Notes: a model not told the origin generated them from the letters alone. A stretch of 64,000 nucleotides of DNA from Lumbricus rubellus (GCA_945859605.1 OX243815.1:36657447-36721446), one strand, 5' to 3'; counted from the first letter of the stretch, positions 43,192-54,387 are shown. Numbers and translations are program-made.

Positions 43192-45400
43192 CAGTGGCGG
43201 CGACAGGGGGGGCTAGGGGGGGCTAAGCCCCCCCTATCGGCGGCTCAGCCCCCCCAAAACAAAACGAGGAAAATTTCTACAACTGCTAACTTCGAAAAAG
43301 AAATCTAGACAGTGACCAACGTCAATGAAATCAACTATGTAATCATAGCGTAGAGTGCTTTAATATCCTAATAAACATGCCGCCGAGCCGTGATGAGGTT
43401 ATGTACAGTTGTACACCATATGCAGCCCGGTGGCCGGCTGAGGGCTACGCCTGTAGTTTTATGAAATCACATACGAAATGGGGTTTTCAATTAGCAGCAG
43501 CACACATGGGGAGACTTTGGGCCATAGGGGACGGTCCCCAAGTTTGTGGTCAAGCCCGGCCCTAGGGTGTGCGGGGCCCAAGGAAGCAAGCGATTCTCTG
43601 AAAAGAGTTCTCAAGCATAACATTTGCGAAGTTGATTTCCCGCCAATAAGGCACTTTAGGCTTTAATATTCTAGAAAACTCGAATTCTACCGGTAGGCCT
43701 AGGCCAGGGCTGAAAGTGATTTGGGAAAGTTGCCGGGTCTGACTTTGGTGGACGAGCCGAAGCCTTTGACGACCTTTTTTTACTCATTTGCCGAAAAATT
43801 TCAAAATCATACCTTTTTATCTATTTTTTGTGTCTCACGACAAGATTTTTTTAGTTAGGCCCTATTTTCCCATTTTTTTAAAAACTTGTTACCGACTGAG
43901 ACCCGGCACCAGGAAGTCACGAAAATCAATGTCGGGTCGCAGACCCTGAAAGACCCGGCTGGTGACCTGGCAAAATGTCGCCGACAAAATTTCGCAGTGA
44001 CGATATGTCGCAAGACAAAATGTCGAGTGACAATCAATTTTCAAATTTTTTATTGAGCCAAAAAGCACACACGAAATAGATCTCTATCATCAAAATAAAC
44101 ATGAACGCTCTTGGTAACAAAGGGACACCCAGAAGGGACTGCAGAGTCCGCTGGTTAGGGCCACCTATCCACACCTATTCAATACATGTACATGTATGTC
44201 GCAAGACGAAATGTCGCCGACGACAAAATGTCGTGCACCAAAGGTATAGGGACTATAGGCTAAGCCTTCACATAATAAGCTTTTTAAATTAGGAAATTAC
44301 ACATTTTGGGTGGGACATTTTGGTTGGGTTGAGCCTGTAAAAAATACTACATATAGCATGCCCCCTAGGGTTTCATAGATACAGTAGGCCTATGACAGTA
44401 TCCTTATAAACTTGTTAGGTTATAGGCCTAAACTATTAACTTTTGTGATCATAGTAAAGACGAAACCCATTTCTTTTACAATAAAATTTGGACAACCTCA
44501 TATTGGCAGTGTGCGACTCTGCAAAACGACCTCTTATTGAAGTTTTCATGATTTTATCGTTCATAAATAGCTGGCAAAAAAGAGCCTAAAAAGGGCTCCA
44601 CTTGAGGTCAACAGAGCTAAAAATGCGTTGGTGGCTGGGGCTCCGCCCCAGACCCAGTTCTTTTCATGATTTTATCCCGCATAAATAGCTGTCAAAATAA
44701 AGCCTAAAAAGGGCTCCACTTGAGGTCAACAGAGCTAAAAATGCGTTGGTGGCTGGGGCTCCGCCCCAGACCCCGTTGTTTTCAGAAAATTTTATCGTGC
44801 AGAAATAGCTGTAAAAAAGAGCCTAAAAATGGCTCCAGTTGAGGACAACAGAGCTAAAAATTCGTTGGTGGCTGGGGCTCCGCCCCAGACCCCGTTGTTT
44901 TTATGATTTTATCGCGCATAAATAGCTGTAAAAAAGAACCTTAAATGGCTCCAGTTGAGGACAACAGAGCTAAAACATCGTTGGTGGCTGGGGCTCCGCC
45001 CCAGACCCGTTGTTTTTAGGATTTTATCGTGCATAAATAGCTGTAAAAAAGAACCTCAAAATGGCTCCAATTGAGGACAACAGAGCTAAATATTCGTTGG
45101 TGACTGGGGCTCCGCCCCAGACCCCGTTTTTTCATGATTTTATCGCGCATAAATAGCTGTCAAAAAGAGCCTAAAATGGCTCCATTTGAGGTCAACAGAG
45201 CTAAAAATGCGTTGGCGGCTGGGGCTCCGCCCCAGACCCCGCTGGGGGAGCTTACGACGCTCCCCCAGACCCCCTAGTCGGTACGGGCTTCGTGCCTTTG
45301 GCACTCGCAGCTTCGCGCCTTCGGCGCTTGCAATAATTATGAGGGAGGAAGGACTTAGGGCTTCAGCCCCCCCAAACCAACAATCCTGGTGCCGCCACTG
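43192..45400. mobile_element. Inner hAT-type element, perfect TSD TGTGCGGG
   Basis: CAGTGGCGGCGACAGG at the left and CCTGGTGCCGCCACTG at the right. TGTGCGGG is duplicated at 43184-43191 and 45401-45408. 2209 bp without recognisable transposase. The right half is a ~116-bp tandem array. Pieces of the family also occur at 36454-37000. Confidence 0.9.
44525..45245. repeat. ~116-bp tandem repeat, about six units, inside the inner hAT element
   Basis: Each unit carries ATTTTATCG, CATAAATAGCTG, AAAAGAGCCTAAAA, GGCTCCA, CAACAGAGCTAAAA and the palindromic GGGGCTCCGCCCC. The palindrome recurs near 44636, 44755, 44874, 44989, 45105 and 45220, giving spacings of about 115-119 bp. Confidence 0.9.
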
Positions 45401-45425
45401 TGTGCGGGCGCCCATGGGACGAGAT

Positions 45426-46221
45426 AATAATGCTCAAATGTATTACGCGATATCACTGAAGCGCTGAAATGAAGTATAACGCATACGTTTTTATTATTAT
45501 CTTTAAAATATTTTTATATAACGATTGGCCTTTCCTGGACTTCTTTCGACCACTGGCATGCTTGCCTTTCTTCTGAGAATTTTATTTCTTGGCATATAAT
45601 TTAGAGCACCAAATGACGCAATATAATTATATTTTAAATTAAGACTGAGTATATTGGTGAAAAATATAAAGTCACTATATTAACATATTGGCACTATGTA
45701 CCATTTCTAACATCTCGGGGTAAATCCGTCCACATGGCCGAATTTACCCCCGACCCACCAACCCTCTATAATAGCCGTAACGAGAAGGGCCCCCATTTTT
45801 GGACAATCGAATTGGATAACTAAATTGACAAAAAATATTGGGGTTTGCAGAATAAATGGCAAATAATCTACATTTGAACCAGATTACCTTAATTTCTTAT
45901 CTGTTATTGGAGACAGCATAGAGAAGTCGATTTGGTTCGAACTCGGTTTTTTTCGCTTTTAGCGAATTATACTCACATAAAAACAAAACTATCTCGATAA
46001 ACATACGTAACATGATATTGTAAACTGGATGGTAGGCCTAGCATTGAAATCTTCTCTTGCCCTCTGGTTCTCTTGAAATCACCCTGGCCGAATTTACCCC
46101 GTGGCCGGCATTACCCCGTCTTCCCCTAGGCCTATGCCAAAACGCTATTCGACGGGGTGCTACGGTTTACCTTACTTATTAAATTTTAAGAAAATACGGC
46201 TGTGCGCGTATGCGTAATGTG
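45426..46221. other. Remaining right arm of the outer nested element and flank, no gene
   Basis: AT-rich with subterminal GGGGTAAATTCGGCC-like copies. No coding signal recognised. Confidence 0.5.
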
Positions 46222-46472
46222 CAGTGATGCCATAGCTGGGTTTTTCCACTAGATCTGGGGTTTTTGGCCTTCGTCTGGGTTTCTGGGTTTTTTCGGGCAA
46301 AATCTGGGTTTATTTTGGTGAGTTGACAATTATGTATTTACAACACATGAATATTCTGTGAAATTCAGTGTAAAATGGTTGTGATACATAATTTTCCCTC
46401 ACTAATTTTAAGTTTAAACTCCACAATCAAGATATGTTGTTAATTCATAAATAATTTATAACCTGATGACGC

Positions 46473-47364
46473 TAGCGTTACCACCTTTTACCCAACAAAA
46501 GTCGGGACATCCGACACCCATTCCAATTTCCAATTTAGGCCTACTACTTCCCTCACGTCATAATTTCCTCGTAAAATGCAGCTCCAGAGGACCGGGGAGT
46601 CCATGGAAATTTTCAGAATTAATGAGAAAGTTATAATTTTATGTTCCTTGACATCCTTGAGGTCCTTCTCGTAAATTTTAAGTTTTTTTCACGAAGCCTC
46701 GAACAGACGCACACTGCTGAGCCAGGAAAATTCGCTTTCCCAGCCCTGATTATAACGCACCATTCGTTTCAGTTTCTTACGTGGTGGGGTCCCCTTACCA
46801 TCACCACATTCGGCAACAGTTGAAACACAGTCATGGCTCGGGTCACTGACACTGTTTTTCTGAGAGAAATCAAATTCAGATTCTTCCGAGAGTGCCTCGC
46901 TGGCGCTTGTGGCCGATTCGTCAGATTTATCTTGAGACATTAAGCTTATTTATCGAATTTTCGCTGTTTACGCACACTTTTCACAACTTCCAAGTTCTTG
47001 GGTTAATTTCGCTATACAAGTCAGACGATATTTATTGTGATTCACATATGCTCTGACGTCATTAGTGATAGTCACTGCTGCCAGCGCCAGCAGCCAGCGT
47101 GGCCCGTACGTGTACTCTGTACTGCGCACAGTGCGCAGTCTGCGCTGCAGCGGCTGCATAAATAAGTAGCCTATTGGTGAATTCGCTGTGCTTAAGTTAT
47201 ATTTCTATTTTTTACGTTTAATAAAATTTGTTTTTCAAAATAAAATGACGAATTAGCAAAAAAACGGGACATTAGGCGTCCCGACCATGGTCTGACCGGG
47301 ACGCGGGACATTTGTGCTGAGAATCGGGACAGTCCCGCAGAAATCGGGACAGGTGGCAACCCTA
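46473..47364 (-). mobile_element. Nested hAT-type element, perfect TSD GATGACGC
   Basis: TAGCGTTACCACC at the left, GGTGGCAACCCTA at the right, GATGACGC at 46465-46472 and 47365-47372. CGGGACA-rich subterminal repeats at both sides. It contains a short reverse-strand frame that may be the start of its transposase. 892 bp. Confidence 0.88.
46689..46940 (-). pseudogene. Possible hAT transposase N-terminus (83 codons)
   Basis: An acidic Ser/Glu-rich N-terminus is followed by a basic RKKLKRM and YNQGWESEFSWL. The latter resembles the start of hAT/ZBED-type transposases, where a W-x-x-x-F-x-WL stretch precedes a zinc finger. Homology fades after that and no catalytic region exists within the element. 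Alternative: a chance frame. Confidence 0.35.
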
Positions 47365-48015
47365 GATGACGCAGAAGAATAGCTCTGCGCAGAAGTAAGC
47401 CATTTTGACATCTCAATGTAGGTCAGGTCACACCTCATCTTGTTAAGCCATATTGACATGTCTAAGAACATGTATGTATAAGCACAGTATAAATAGGCCT
47501 AATTGTTATCTATAGGCCTACTGTGAATCGATGTAAGTCAGGTCAATCCTCTAGGAAGTGGTCTTTAGTTTTTGCAAAGCATTAATGTTCTATGTGGTTG
47601 GATTGTTGATGTATTAAGAAAATTTGGCCAGAAGCTTCGGACAACTTTAAAACTTCATAAACTTGGCTTGACTTGCTGCGCATCCGCACATGAATATAAA
47701 ATTGAGTCAGTTTTTTGTCGATATGGATGCCGAGTCTCTGACATCTTTGACAATTGATTTTTTTTACAGTTGTAATTACATTTTATTCGACTTATTTGAC
47801 GAACATTTTGGTAACCCTCATCCGAACAAGTGAAAAACCAACTTAATTTGAACAAAGGGGGTCTAAAATCGCTTATATGAATTATATGGGTTTTCTGGAG
47901 GTTTTTCAGAAGAAAATTTGGGTTTATTTTTGAAACCTCAGTGGCAACGCTGGTAATGTGTTCGATATATCGGTCACGCGGAGACAAGGTTCCAGCGTAT
48001 GTTTTTTTGGTAAAA

Positions 48016-48153
48016 ATGTTGTATTTCGAGAATACGTTTCGGTTGCTGACAATTTTCATAATTCCTGGTATTTCAAGCCTGTTAAACCTAGAAGAGTTAG
48101 CAAACATCCAGTATGCGATCGATATACTGGACAAACCTCTGCTTCTAAACGGG
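48016..48153 (+). CDS. OS9: OS-9 exon 1: signal peptide and N-terminus
   Basis: Start of a 12-exon gene encoding OS-9, the ER-lumenal lectin that recognises trimmed N-glycans on misfolded proteins and hands them to the HRD1-SEL1L ubiquitin ligase (family knowledge). This exon (46 codons, donor GTGAGA, phase 0) encodes a hydrophobic signal sequence (LLTIFIIPGISS) and LNLEELANIQYAIDILDKP, matching the OS-9 N-terminal LNLEEL-x-x-x-x-Y-x-I block. The ATG at 48016 is preferred because it places the signal peptide at the N-terminus; upstream in-frame ATGs at 47941 and 47956 overlap the hAT end or its TSD. The full path is about 651 codons, close to human OS-9. Confidence 0.88.
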
Positions 48154-48849
48154 GTGAGATTTGGGTTCCAACCGCTGTGTATCCAAATGGACGATAATAT
48201 AGTCGTGTATAATGTAATGTAAATTGAAAATTTGGACCGCGTATGCGCATTGAAAACCACATGTATGCGCATTGTTCAAAACTGAAGTATCGACTCTTTT
48301 CAAGAATTCATACACCGACTCAATTGACCAATCACCTTTCAATTCCCGACCCAGCCGACACCCGCCTTAACAGCTGTTCTGCCTCTCTGATTGAACTTGA
48401 CCTTTTTCGGACTACCCTTGTAAACGGTAAAATGATCAATTCTGGACCTTGCTCCAAATGTTACCAAGCTTTACCTGGTGATACCTATATGCACTCAAAC
48501 GTGCCCATTCGCTAATCTTATAAATGCATAAATCTCCAGCATCAATCAAAATTTATGCATCGTTTTATCTGTGCACTCTTGCTGTAATTTGTCTGCCATT
48601 CTCCCAGTTTGGCTAGCAACATACTCTCTAGAAATCTTGATGAGCCTTTTTGACATGTCTGGTACGAGTCCATCTGCAAATTATAATCTGTGTTATTACT
48701 ATATAAGTCACTGAGACCAGTTCCCTACAAATCTCAGTTGTTCCACTGTGGATCAGTGACTGTCAGAATCAGACATTAGACTTAGTTGGATGACTCTTAT
48801 CATGCCTTGCTTGTCATGAATCTGTTTCGTTGTTTTTGAATCTGTGTAG
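48154..48849 (+). other. OS-9 intron 1: nothing recognised
   Basis: A stretch at 48290-48430 (GAATTCATACA, CCGCCTTAACAGC, CTTTTTC) resembles 31260-31390 inside another element, so part of it is repeat-derived. A reverse-strand frame at 47655-48272 overlaps exon 1 antisense and is not supported. Confidence 0.5.
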
Positions 48850-49023
48850 AACGAAGAGAGGAATGGCGTCGTCTTGTCTTCTAGGTACGGCCAGCTGTAC
48901 CAATGTCAGTATGAGGCAGTGGCAAGTCGTGACAGTGCAGGACAAGAAGGTGAAGAGAATGATGCTAAAGCAGAAGTTGTTGATCTACTGAAGCCAATGG
49001 AAGATGAACCATGCCTTATACAG
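48850..49023 (+). CDS. OS9: OS-9 exon 2
   Basis: Acceptor GTGTAG ends at 48849, donor GTTAAT at 49024; 58 codons, phase 0 to 0. It encodes ERNGVVLSSRYGQLYQCQYE, the edge strand leading into the MRH domain (first Cys), an acidic loop, and VDLLKPMEDEPCLIQ, matching the LL-x-PM-x-x-PCL motif of OS-9. Confidence 0.88.
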
Positions 49024-49246
49024 GTTAATCTAGTGCACATACAAGCAAATATATGTATGTTTGGGAGTATAATTAGTACTATATATTATTTTATATATGT
49101 ATGTGTGTATATAATAATGTATCTTTGTTCATGGTCTTAAAAAACTTGCAAGAGCTGTATTTTCCTGCCTAGATGATGCCATTGTTTGTGTAAATGACAC
49201 TCAAATGGTGTCATTGTAAAGTCATGGCAGTTTTGAGGTGTTCGAT

Positions 49247-49308
49247 AGTGTCGTGGTTAGCGAGCTTGACTTTCACTCGAGAGGTCAGGGTTAAAATCCC
49301 TGTGTAGT
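49247..49308 (+). mobile_element. tRNA-like segment, possible SINE head, OS-9 intron 2
   Basis: TGGTTAGCGAGCTTGAC resembles an A box and GGTCAGGGTTAAAATCCC a B box, at tRNA-like spacing. A similar arrangement occurs at 54388-54455. No CCA end or clear body was defined. Confidence 0.35.
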
Positions 49309-49755
49309 CAGACATTTGTTTAGTGATTCTTCTCCATCTGCACCCACATCCAACTCAACTCTGATGTGTACATTGGCCACACACTGTCGACAGGAAGATG
49401 AGACAACAATAGAGAGGCCTGGCCATCCACCCTCGTATGCCAAGGCTAAGAAAATGAAGTCGATAGCACTTCATAAGGGACTGCTCTTCTTCTTTGTGCT
49501 AGTTTCGTGGCTATTACCACTTAAACTGTCACAAGGTGCCACATGGTTTGGTATACAGATCCTGAATTATGATAAATTCTTGCTCATGGCTCTTAAAAAA
49601 TTACTGGTATCATTGCATATTCCTTCCAGCTCAAGTAACCAGTCAATCATTTAAGCAGTTGCTAATGGTTAATCAGTCTGTCAGTTGGGTCCAGAAATAG
49701 ATGTTGCGTTTAAAGAATTTATAAATTGTAGTCTCCCTGCCCCTACCTTCTACAG

Positions 49756-49853
49756 CCTCCTGAGCTCAGCATTATGCATAACTGTTCTATGAAACGAGCC
49801 ATAGAAAGCAAATGGAAGGAGCATACAGATCCCAGACAGATCAGCCCTGTCAG
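49756..49853 (+). other. Candidate alternative (poison) exon in OS-9 intron 2
   Basis: 98 nt bounded by a strong acceptor (polypyrimidine CCTACCTTCTACAG) and a consensus donor (CAG/GTGAGT), open in the phase of exon 2 (PPELSIMHNCSMKRA). Its length is not a multiple of 3, so inclusion would shift exon 3 and reach a stop there. The main path joins exon 2 to exon 3 without it and matches OS-9 proteins. Confidence 0.35.
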
Positions 49854-50087
49854 GTGAGTGGTGGGCAGGCACAGTGGGTCATAATGTCATATATGTAAGC
49901 TATTTGGGAGACTTACCTTAGAGCAGTCTCTTTACCATTAATGCTAGAAAATGGTAACTGGAGTTCTGTGTTCTGTCAGAAATAGAAATCAAGGATGTTT
50001 CAGGACTGTCTGCTGACTTGCAGCAATTTATGTTTGTTTTTGAAACATTTGAAATGTTAAAATTAACAATTTGTTTGTGAATGTTAG

Positions 50088-50151
50088 AGTACTGGGTGGT
50101 GGACATACGAACTGTGTTACAAGAAAGAAATAAAACAGTATCACTTGGAGG
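50088..50151 (+). CDS. OS9: OS-9 exon 3: MRH domain, double-Trp motif
   Basis: 64 nt, phase 0 to 1. It encodes STGWWTYELCYKKEIKQYHL. The WW pair and the Gln of the IKQYH block are key oligosaccharide-contacting residues of the OS-9 MRH domain (family knowledge), about residues 108-109 and 121. Confidence 0.9.
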
Positions 50152-50667
50152 GTATGTATGTACATCACTTTGTTTTTGTCTAAATTTTTTAGATAAAACG
50201 GCAACATATGGCTAACGGCTGATTGGTATAGTCTTTTATTTCTTGTGCAAATTTTCTGCCATCTGCAAAAAACTTTTGGTTTTGGTAGATTATCTAAATT
50301 TCTGGCTAGAAGTCTCTTATTTTAGCCAATAAATTCTTGCGATGGGAAATGACTTTTGAAGCATCTATAGTCGGCTCTGACTCTTGACGATTCGAAGATG
50401 TCTTGTGTTGGGGTGGAGATCAAAGATTGCAGAAATATTATTCAATATGCTTGATAGCTTATTGATTATTTGTGTGTTTATAGTAATAATTTTTAAGCCA
50501 AGCCTGATAATTACAGATTCAGGTTACCCAAGTTCTAGTCAAAGCTGGAATTGTGCAGAAGTGAAGGAGAAGCGATGTTTTAGGCAAGTGTTTTGTGGGA
50601 TGGAGGGAAGGGAGTTGGTTGAATGGTAACACAGTTGTATCCTGAGAACTATGGTTTATTTTTTCAG

Positions 50668-50738
50668 ATGGAAAGATATCGGGCAATATTATATCCTTAG
50701 GTCGTTATTCGTCAGAATTCAACTGGAATGATGCTAGC
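50668..50738 (+). CDS. OS9: OS-9 exon 4: MRH domain
   Basis: 71 nt, phase 1 to 0, acceptor TTTTTTCAG and donor GTAAGT. It encodes DGKISGNIISLGRYSSEFNW then NDAS, matching the L-G-x-Y-x-S-x-F-x-W stretch of OS-9. Confidence 0.9.
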
Positions 50739-51162
50739 GTAAGTTGGCTTTATCAATTCCTGTAGCTCTTCTGCTTATCAGCATTCATGATATGAGTTTC
50801 TGTTTTCAATTAAGTATAAATTTTCTGTTGTAGACAAATTTATTCTAATAACCAGAAGGTAGACAATTACCATGGGATAATTAAACATTTAAGTTATTGA
50901 TATGTAGACTGGTTGAGACACTGATAATGCAATTATGCATGCATCTATGCCTGCATACACACACGTCTAGCATGTGCTCCCAGTTCCATTTAGATTTTGA
51001 GAGCTTTCTTTGTACCTTGATGTCATAGATATTTACCTGTGTGTAATAGAAATGTCGACCTGGTTTTTGTTTGATGAGTTGTATTGAATTTCTGTTGAGT
51101 ATTTACCAGTAATGGGACATTTTCATGGATGTAAACTACTTTGTTAATTAATGTATCTTCAG

Positions 51163-51264
51163 TTGAAATCGAAACCAGAGTATGCTGGGCGATATCACAG
51201 CCAAGAGTATACGAACGGGTCTCTTTGTGATCTCACAGCAGAAATGAGGGCAGCCTCAGTCAGG
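51163..51264 (+). CDS. OS9: OS-9 exon 5: MRH domain core
   Basis: 102 nt, phase 0 to 0. It encodes RYHSQEYTNGSLCDLTAEMR then AASVR. CDLT...R...VRF is the MRH block containing the sugar-binding Arg; NGS is a potential glycosylation sequon. Confidence 0.92.
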
Positions 51265-52282
51265 GTAACTACCATTGCTCATCATTTAATGGTAGCATAT
51301 TCAATTTAATTTTAATTTATTCAGAGAACTTTTATATCACCCCTGAATGCTATTCAGAGATAGGTGAACTCAGGCATTGTAATGTTGCTTAATTGTGGCC
51401 AAGAAATTGGTGTGTCTAGTTTTTAACATTGTGTTGTGATTGACTCTAATAGTGTTTTTTCTGAAAATAAAATATGATCATTTGACTTTTAATTGAATTT
51501 GTAACCGTTTTAGTTTCTAACTTTTTTTATTTGAAAAGTTTTTGGGTGGAATTGGAGTTTAGAATTTTTACCCTTTAGTGCCATTTTGAGTTGAAGTACA
51601 TGTATATTTTGCTACTGACAGCTGTTGATCATATCACAGTCAGCCAGACTTAAACTGATTCCTTAATATTGCTTTACTGGATTGCCATAAGCTTGCAACA
51701 TGAAATTCTTTTCATATTTAGGAAAATTATTGTTATCCATAATTTTTTTCTTAGAATTCGAATGCAAGGTTTAAAGCTTGAATTAAGGGACTACCCTTGG
51801 TACACTTTTGCGTAAAATTGATATCTATCGAACAGTTTGTCACGCATTTATTTGATGTTTTACGGCATTTAATCCTTTAATGATGAGCTGCTCTGGTTTC
51901 TCAGTCACTTCTAGTACATGCAGGTTGTTGAAGGATTAAAGATTGTCATTTTTCTTTAAAACTTGCATTAAATGATTTTTTTCATTGTTATGAATTTTTT
52001 AAAGAGTTTATTTATATTATAACTGATTTCTTGTTGAAGTTATGACAACTTTACTTGTGATGGAAATGGAAGTTCCACATGTCAGCATTATTTATTAGAT
52101 ATATGTAAATATTACTGCTTTTATTTTAATGCTGTCTATTCGGTTTATATGTTCTATTGCATTAATACTAATGCATAATTTACGACAAAGTATTCACTGA
52201 GTTGATGTTCAAGTACAATCACTGCATCAATCAACGAGTCCCTTAATTTGCCTCAAGTGTAAAAGCTGACTTGTCTGTTCAG
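51265..52282 (+). other. OS-9 intron 5: nothing recognised
   Basis: AT-rich sequence with no coding, TIR or array signal. Confidence 0.6.
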
Positions 52283-52550
52283 TTTAAGTGCCAGAACGGT
52301 GCTCACGATGGCATTGAAAGTGTGGAGGAACCAACGACATGCACGTACGTTGTAACAGTTCGCACCAACAAAATCTGCCAGCGTCCGGAGCTGAAGGTTC
52401 TTTCGCAGAAGAAATCGGTTCCCATTACATGCCAGCCGCTGCTTAGCGAGGAGGAATATTCACACTATACAGAATTTCACATGCAGAATGCAGCAAAAAG
52501 TGCTGCCGGCGAGATTGTTCCATCGACTACACAGAAAATACACAGTAAAA
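52283..52550 (+). CDS. OS9: OS-9 exon 6: end of MRH domain
   Basis: Acceptor TGTTCAG ends at 52282. It encodes FKCQNG, VEEPTTCTYVVTVRTNKICQ (conserved Glu and Tyr of the sugar site), then PLLSEEEYSHYTEF. The donor may be at 52551 or 52545; both leave phase 1 and differ by two codons. Confidence 0.88.
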
Positions 52551-52953
52551 GTAAAAAATTGTTCATTATTTTTTGACAATATTGTGTAAACGCTGCCTTG
52601 ATATTGATACTTTGATATATGGTTTCTGCACCTCTATATCTGATCTATTTAATTGAGAAATTGTTATAAAAATAAACATTTTGCTAATGTTATAATTTGG
52701 AAGTGTCTTTTGGTTATCTTTGTTTGGGTCAATGCGGATTTGTAGATGTTTAGTGCTTGTTACCTTGTCGTGGGGTATATGCAAAATCATGCAACCTTGT
52801 GATGCTCAATGGCAGAAATTATTCTGCAATCTGCATGGTAGTTTAGCATCATTGAACGAACCGTTAGCATTGGTTTTTAGTTTACAATAATATGAATGCA
52901 AAGGAAAGGCATTCTGTCTGAAAGTAGAGCTTGTTACTGTGTTGTATTTTTAG

Positions 52954-53313
52954 AGAATGTGCCAGACTTAAAGAGGGAAACAACCGATCATAAACCTGGC
53001 ACGAGCCCTAGTCGAGCCGAGTCATTTTTCATAATGGCTGAGACGGCTGATGATGCGGTCGATAGTAGTTCTAAGGAAGACATCAAGCGAGTTCTCGTGG
53101 GTTCCATCGTGAAGAAACTAAAGAAGAAGCTGAATGTTGCAAAGAGTGAATTGGACGCAGAGCATGATGATGAAAAAAATGAAGAGAAAGACAAAAGTCT
53201 CAGCATCAGTGAGGCAGAAATCGATGAAGATCAAGAGATGTCTTCAAATGAAGAAAGAGAAATGGAAAGGAAGAAAGCGATAATGCTTAAGAGGGTTGCA
53301 GAAATGAAGAAAG
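52954..53313 (+). CDS. OS9: OS-9 exon 7: acidic/charged middle region
   Basis: 360 nt, phase 1 to 1. Low-complexity Glu/Asp/Lys-rich sequence with IKRVLVGSIVKKLKKKLN and a predicted coiled segment (EEREMERKKAIMLKRVAEMK). It corresponds to the poorly conserved acidic linker of OS-9 and is assigned by frame continuity. Confidence 0.8.
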
Positions 53314-54387
53314 GTAACTTGTGGCTAAAGTTCTTCCATATTATGTAGAAGTACTTCTTTAATGGCTAACTAAATAAAGTCTCCCACAAACATACCATGT
53401 CTATCTATTTCTGAACATTTGGCTAATCGAAGTCTTCATCATCATCCTTCCCATGCCTAATGTTAAATTTTTTGGTCTATGATTTAATAAGCTCTTGCAT
53501 GTTGAATGGATTCTGAAAAATGGTGCATGGGTATTGCAACAGGTCGTAAAATTTGGTACTAAGCTGGAAAGTTAAAAGTCGTGGGATATACTGTCCTCTG
53601 TTTAATCTATGATGTGTTTAGCTACATATGGCGTGTTGCCATTACCATCACTGACTGAACATTAGCCATAAATTCTCCTTACAACTTTGATGGCTTAGGG
53701 TTAGAGTTCACCACTCTTACCCATGTTCAGGACCTTGTGATTCTACCATTGTGCAAACATTCAAGGACCAGAGAGCAGGCAATAAATGCTTCCACTGTGT
53801 TCGATTATTGCACTTTCAGACTTGGCATTTATCTCATATCAACAAGCGTAGGGGAGCTTGAGTTTCTGTCTAGTAGGCTCTGACTCTGAAAAACTGGTGA
53901 ATTGTTTTTACGACAAGAGTGTTAATTAGATATAGAAATAATTTAATCTGATACTGGGCTATTGAAAAGTAGGGGAAAATTTAGTCTGACGTAGCATTTG
54001 ATGTTGATGTCTTAGTGAGTGATTGTAATAGTGGTAATGACGACAACTTCTATGGCGCCGTAACAAAGCACATGCCGTTACAAAGGCGCCTAATTGTAGA
54101 CGAAATTCATCGTGTTGTTTTTACATTCAATATTTTCACAATCCTGGTTATAGCCAAAATGGCAAATTAATTTTTGGAAACAGGTTATAAAGAACACAGT
54201 GTCTCCAATGAAATTTATCTCAGAGTGTTTATTGCATAGTCAAGCCAGTTTGGTAGTATTTTGATGGCAGTTGATGACAGGAGGAGGTCAAAAGAGTGGG
54301 GAAGTTGTTTGAGCAGGGTAGCTGGGCCTTGAATAACTGAGGATTTAGGATGGTCGCCTTCAAAGTACACAATTGTTCCACAGGGAG

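Larger units (their letters stand above)
42838..45417. mobile_element. Middle element of the nest: ATGGGCGCCCGC ends, TSD GACGAGAC/T
   Basis: ATGGGCGCCCGCAGAAAATT at the left and TGTGCGGGCGCCCAT at the right. Flanks GACGAGAC (42830-42837) and GACGAGAT (45418-45425) differ at one base. Its sequence is split near its right end by 43192-45400. Same family as 31012-31836. Confidence 0.75.
42564..46124. mobile_element. Outer GGAAGACGGGG inverted-repeat element of a three-level nest
   Basis: GGAAGACGGGGCAATTTCGG at the left and CCGGCATTACCCCGTCTTCC at the right are near-perfect inverted ends. GGCCGAATTTACCCCG-like subterminal repeats lie at 42761-42800, 45715-45750 and 46085-46105. The next-level element (42838-45417) splits it. 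TSD and superfamily were not resolved; no transposase recognised. Confidence 0.65.
46222..47952. mobile_element. hAT-type element directly upstream of OS-9, perfect TSD GTAATGTG
   Basis: CAGTGATGCCATAGCTGGG at the left; the right end GTGGCAACGCTG is a partial inverse. GTAATGTG is duplicated at 46214-46221 and 47953-47960. Subterminal ATCTGGGTTTATTTT repeats. A deletion derivative of the family (CAGTGATGCCACAG) is at 55070-55240. The right end lies 63 bp before the chosen OS-9 start codon, so the proximal promoter/5' UTR of OS-9 borders or includes this element. Confidence 0.85.

Noticed and set aside
47655..48272. 205-codon reverse frame
   Set aside because: Antisense to OS-9 exon 1 and hAT element sequence; no recognised domain.
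49247..49308. Functional tRNA gene
   Set aside because: Box-like sequences are imperfect and no complete cloverleaf with matching acceptor stem could be drawn; kept only as a possible SINE head.
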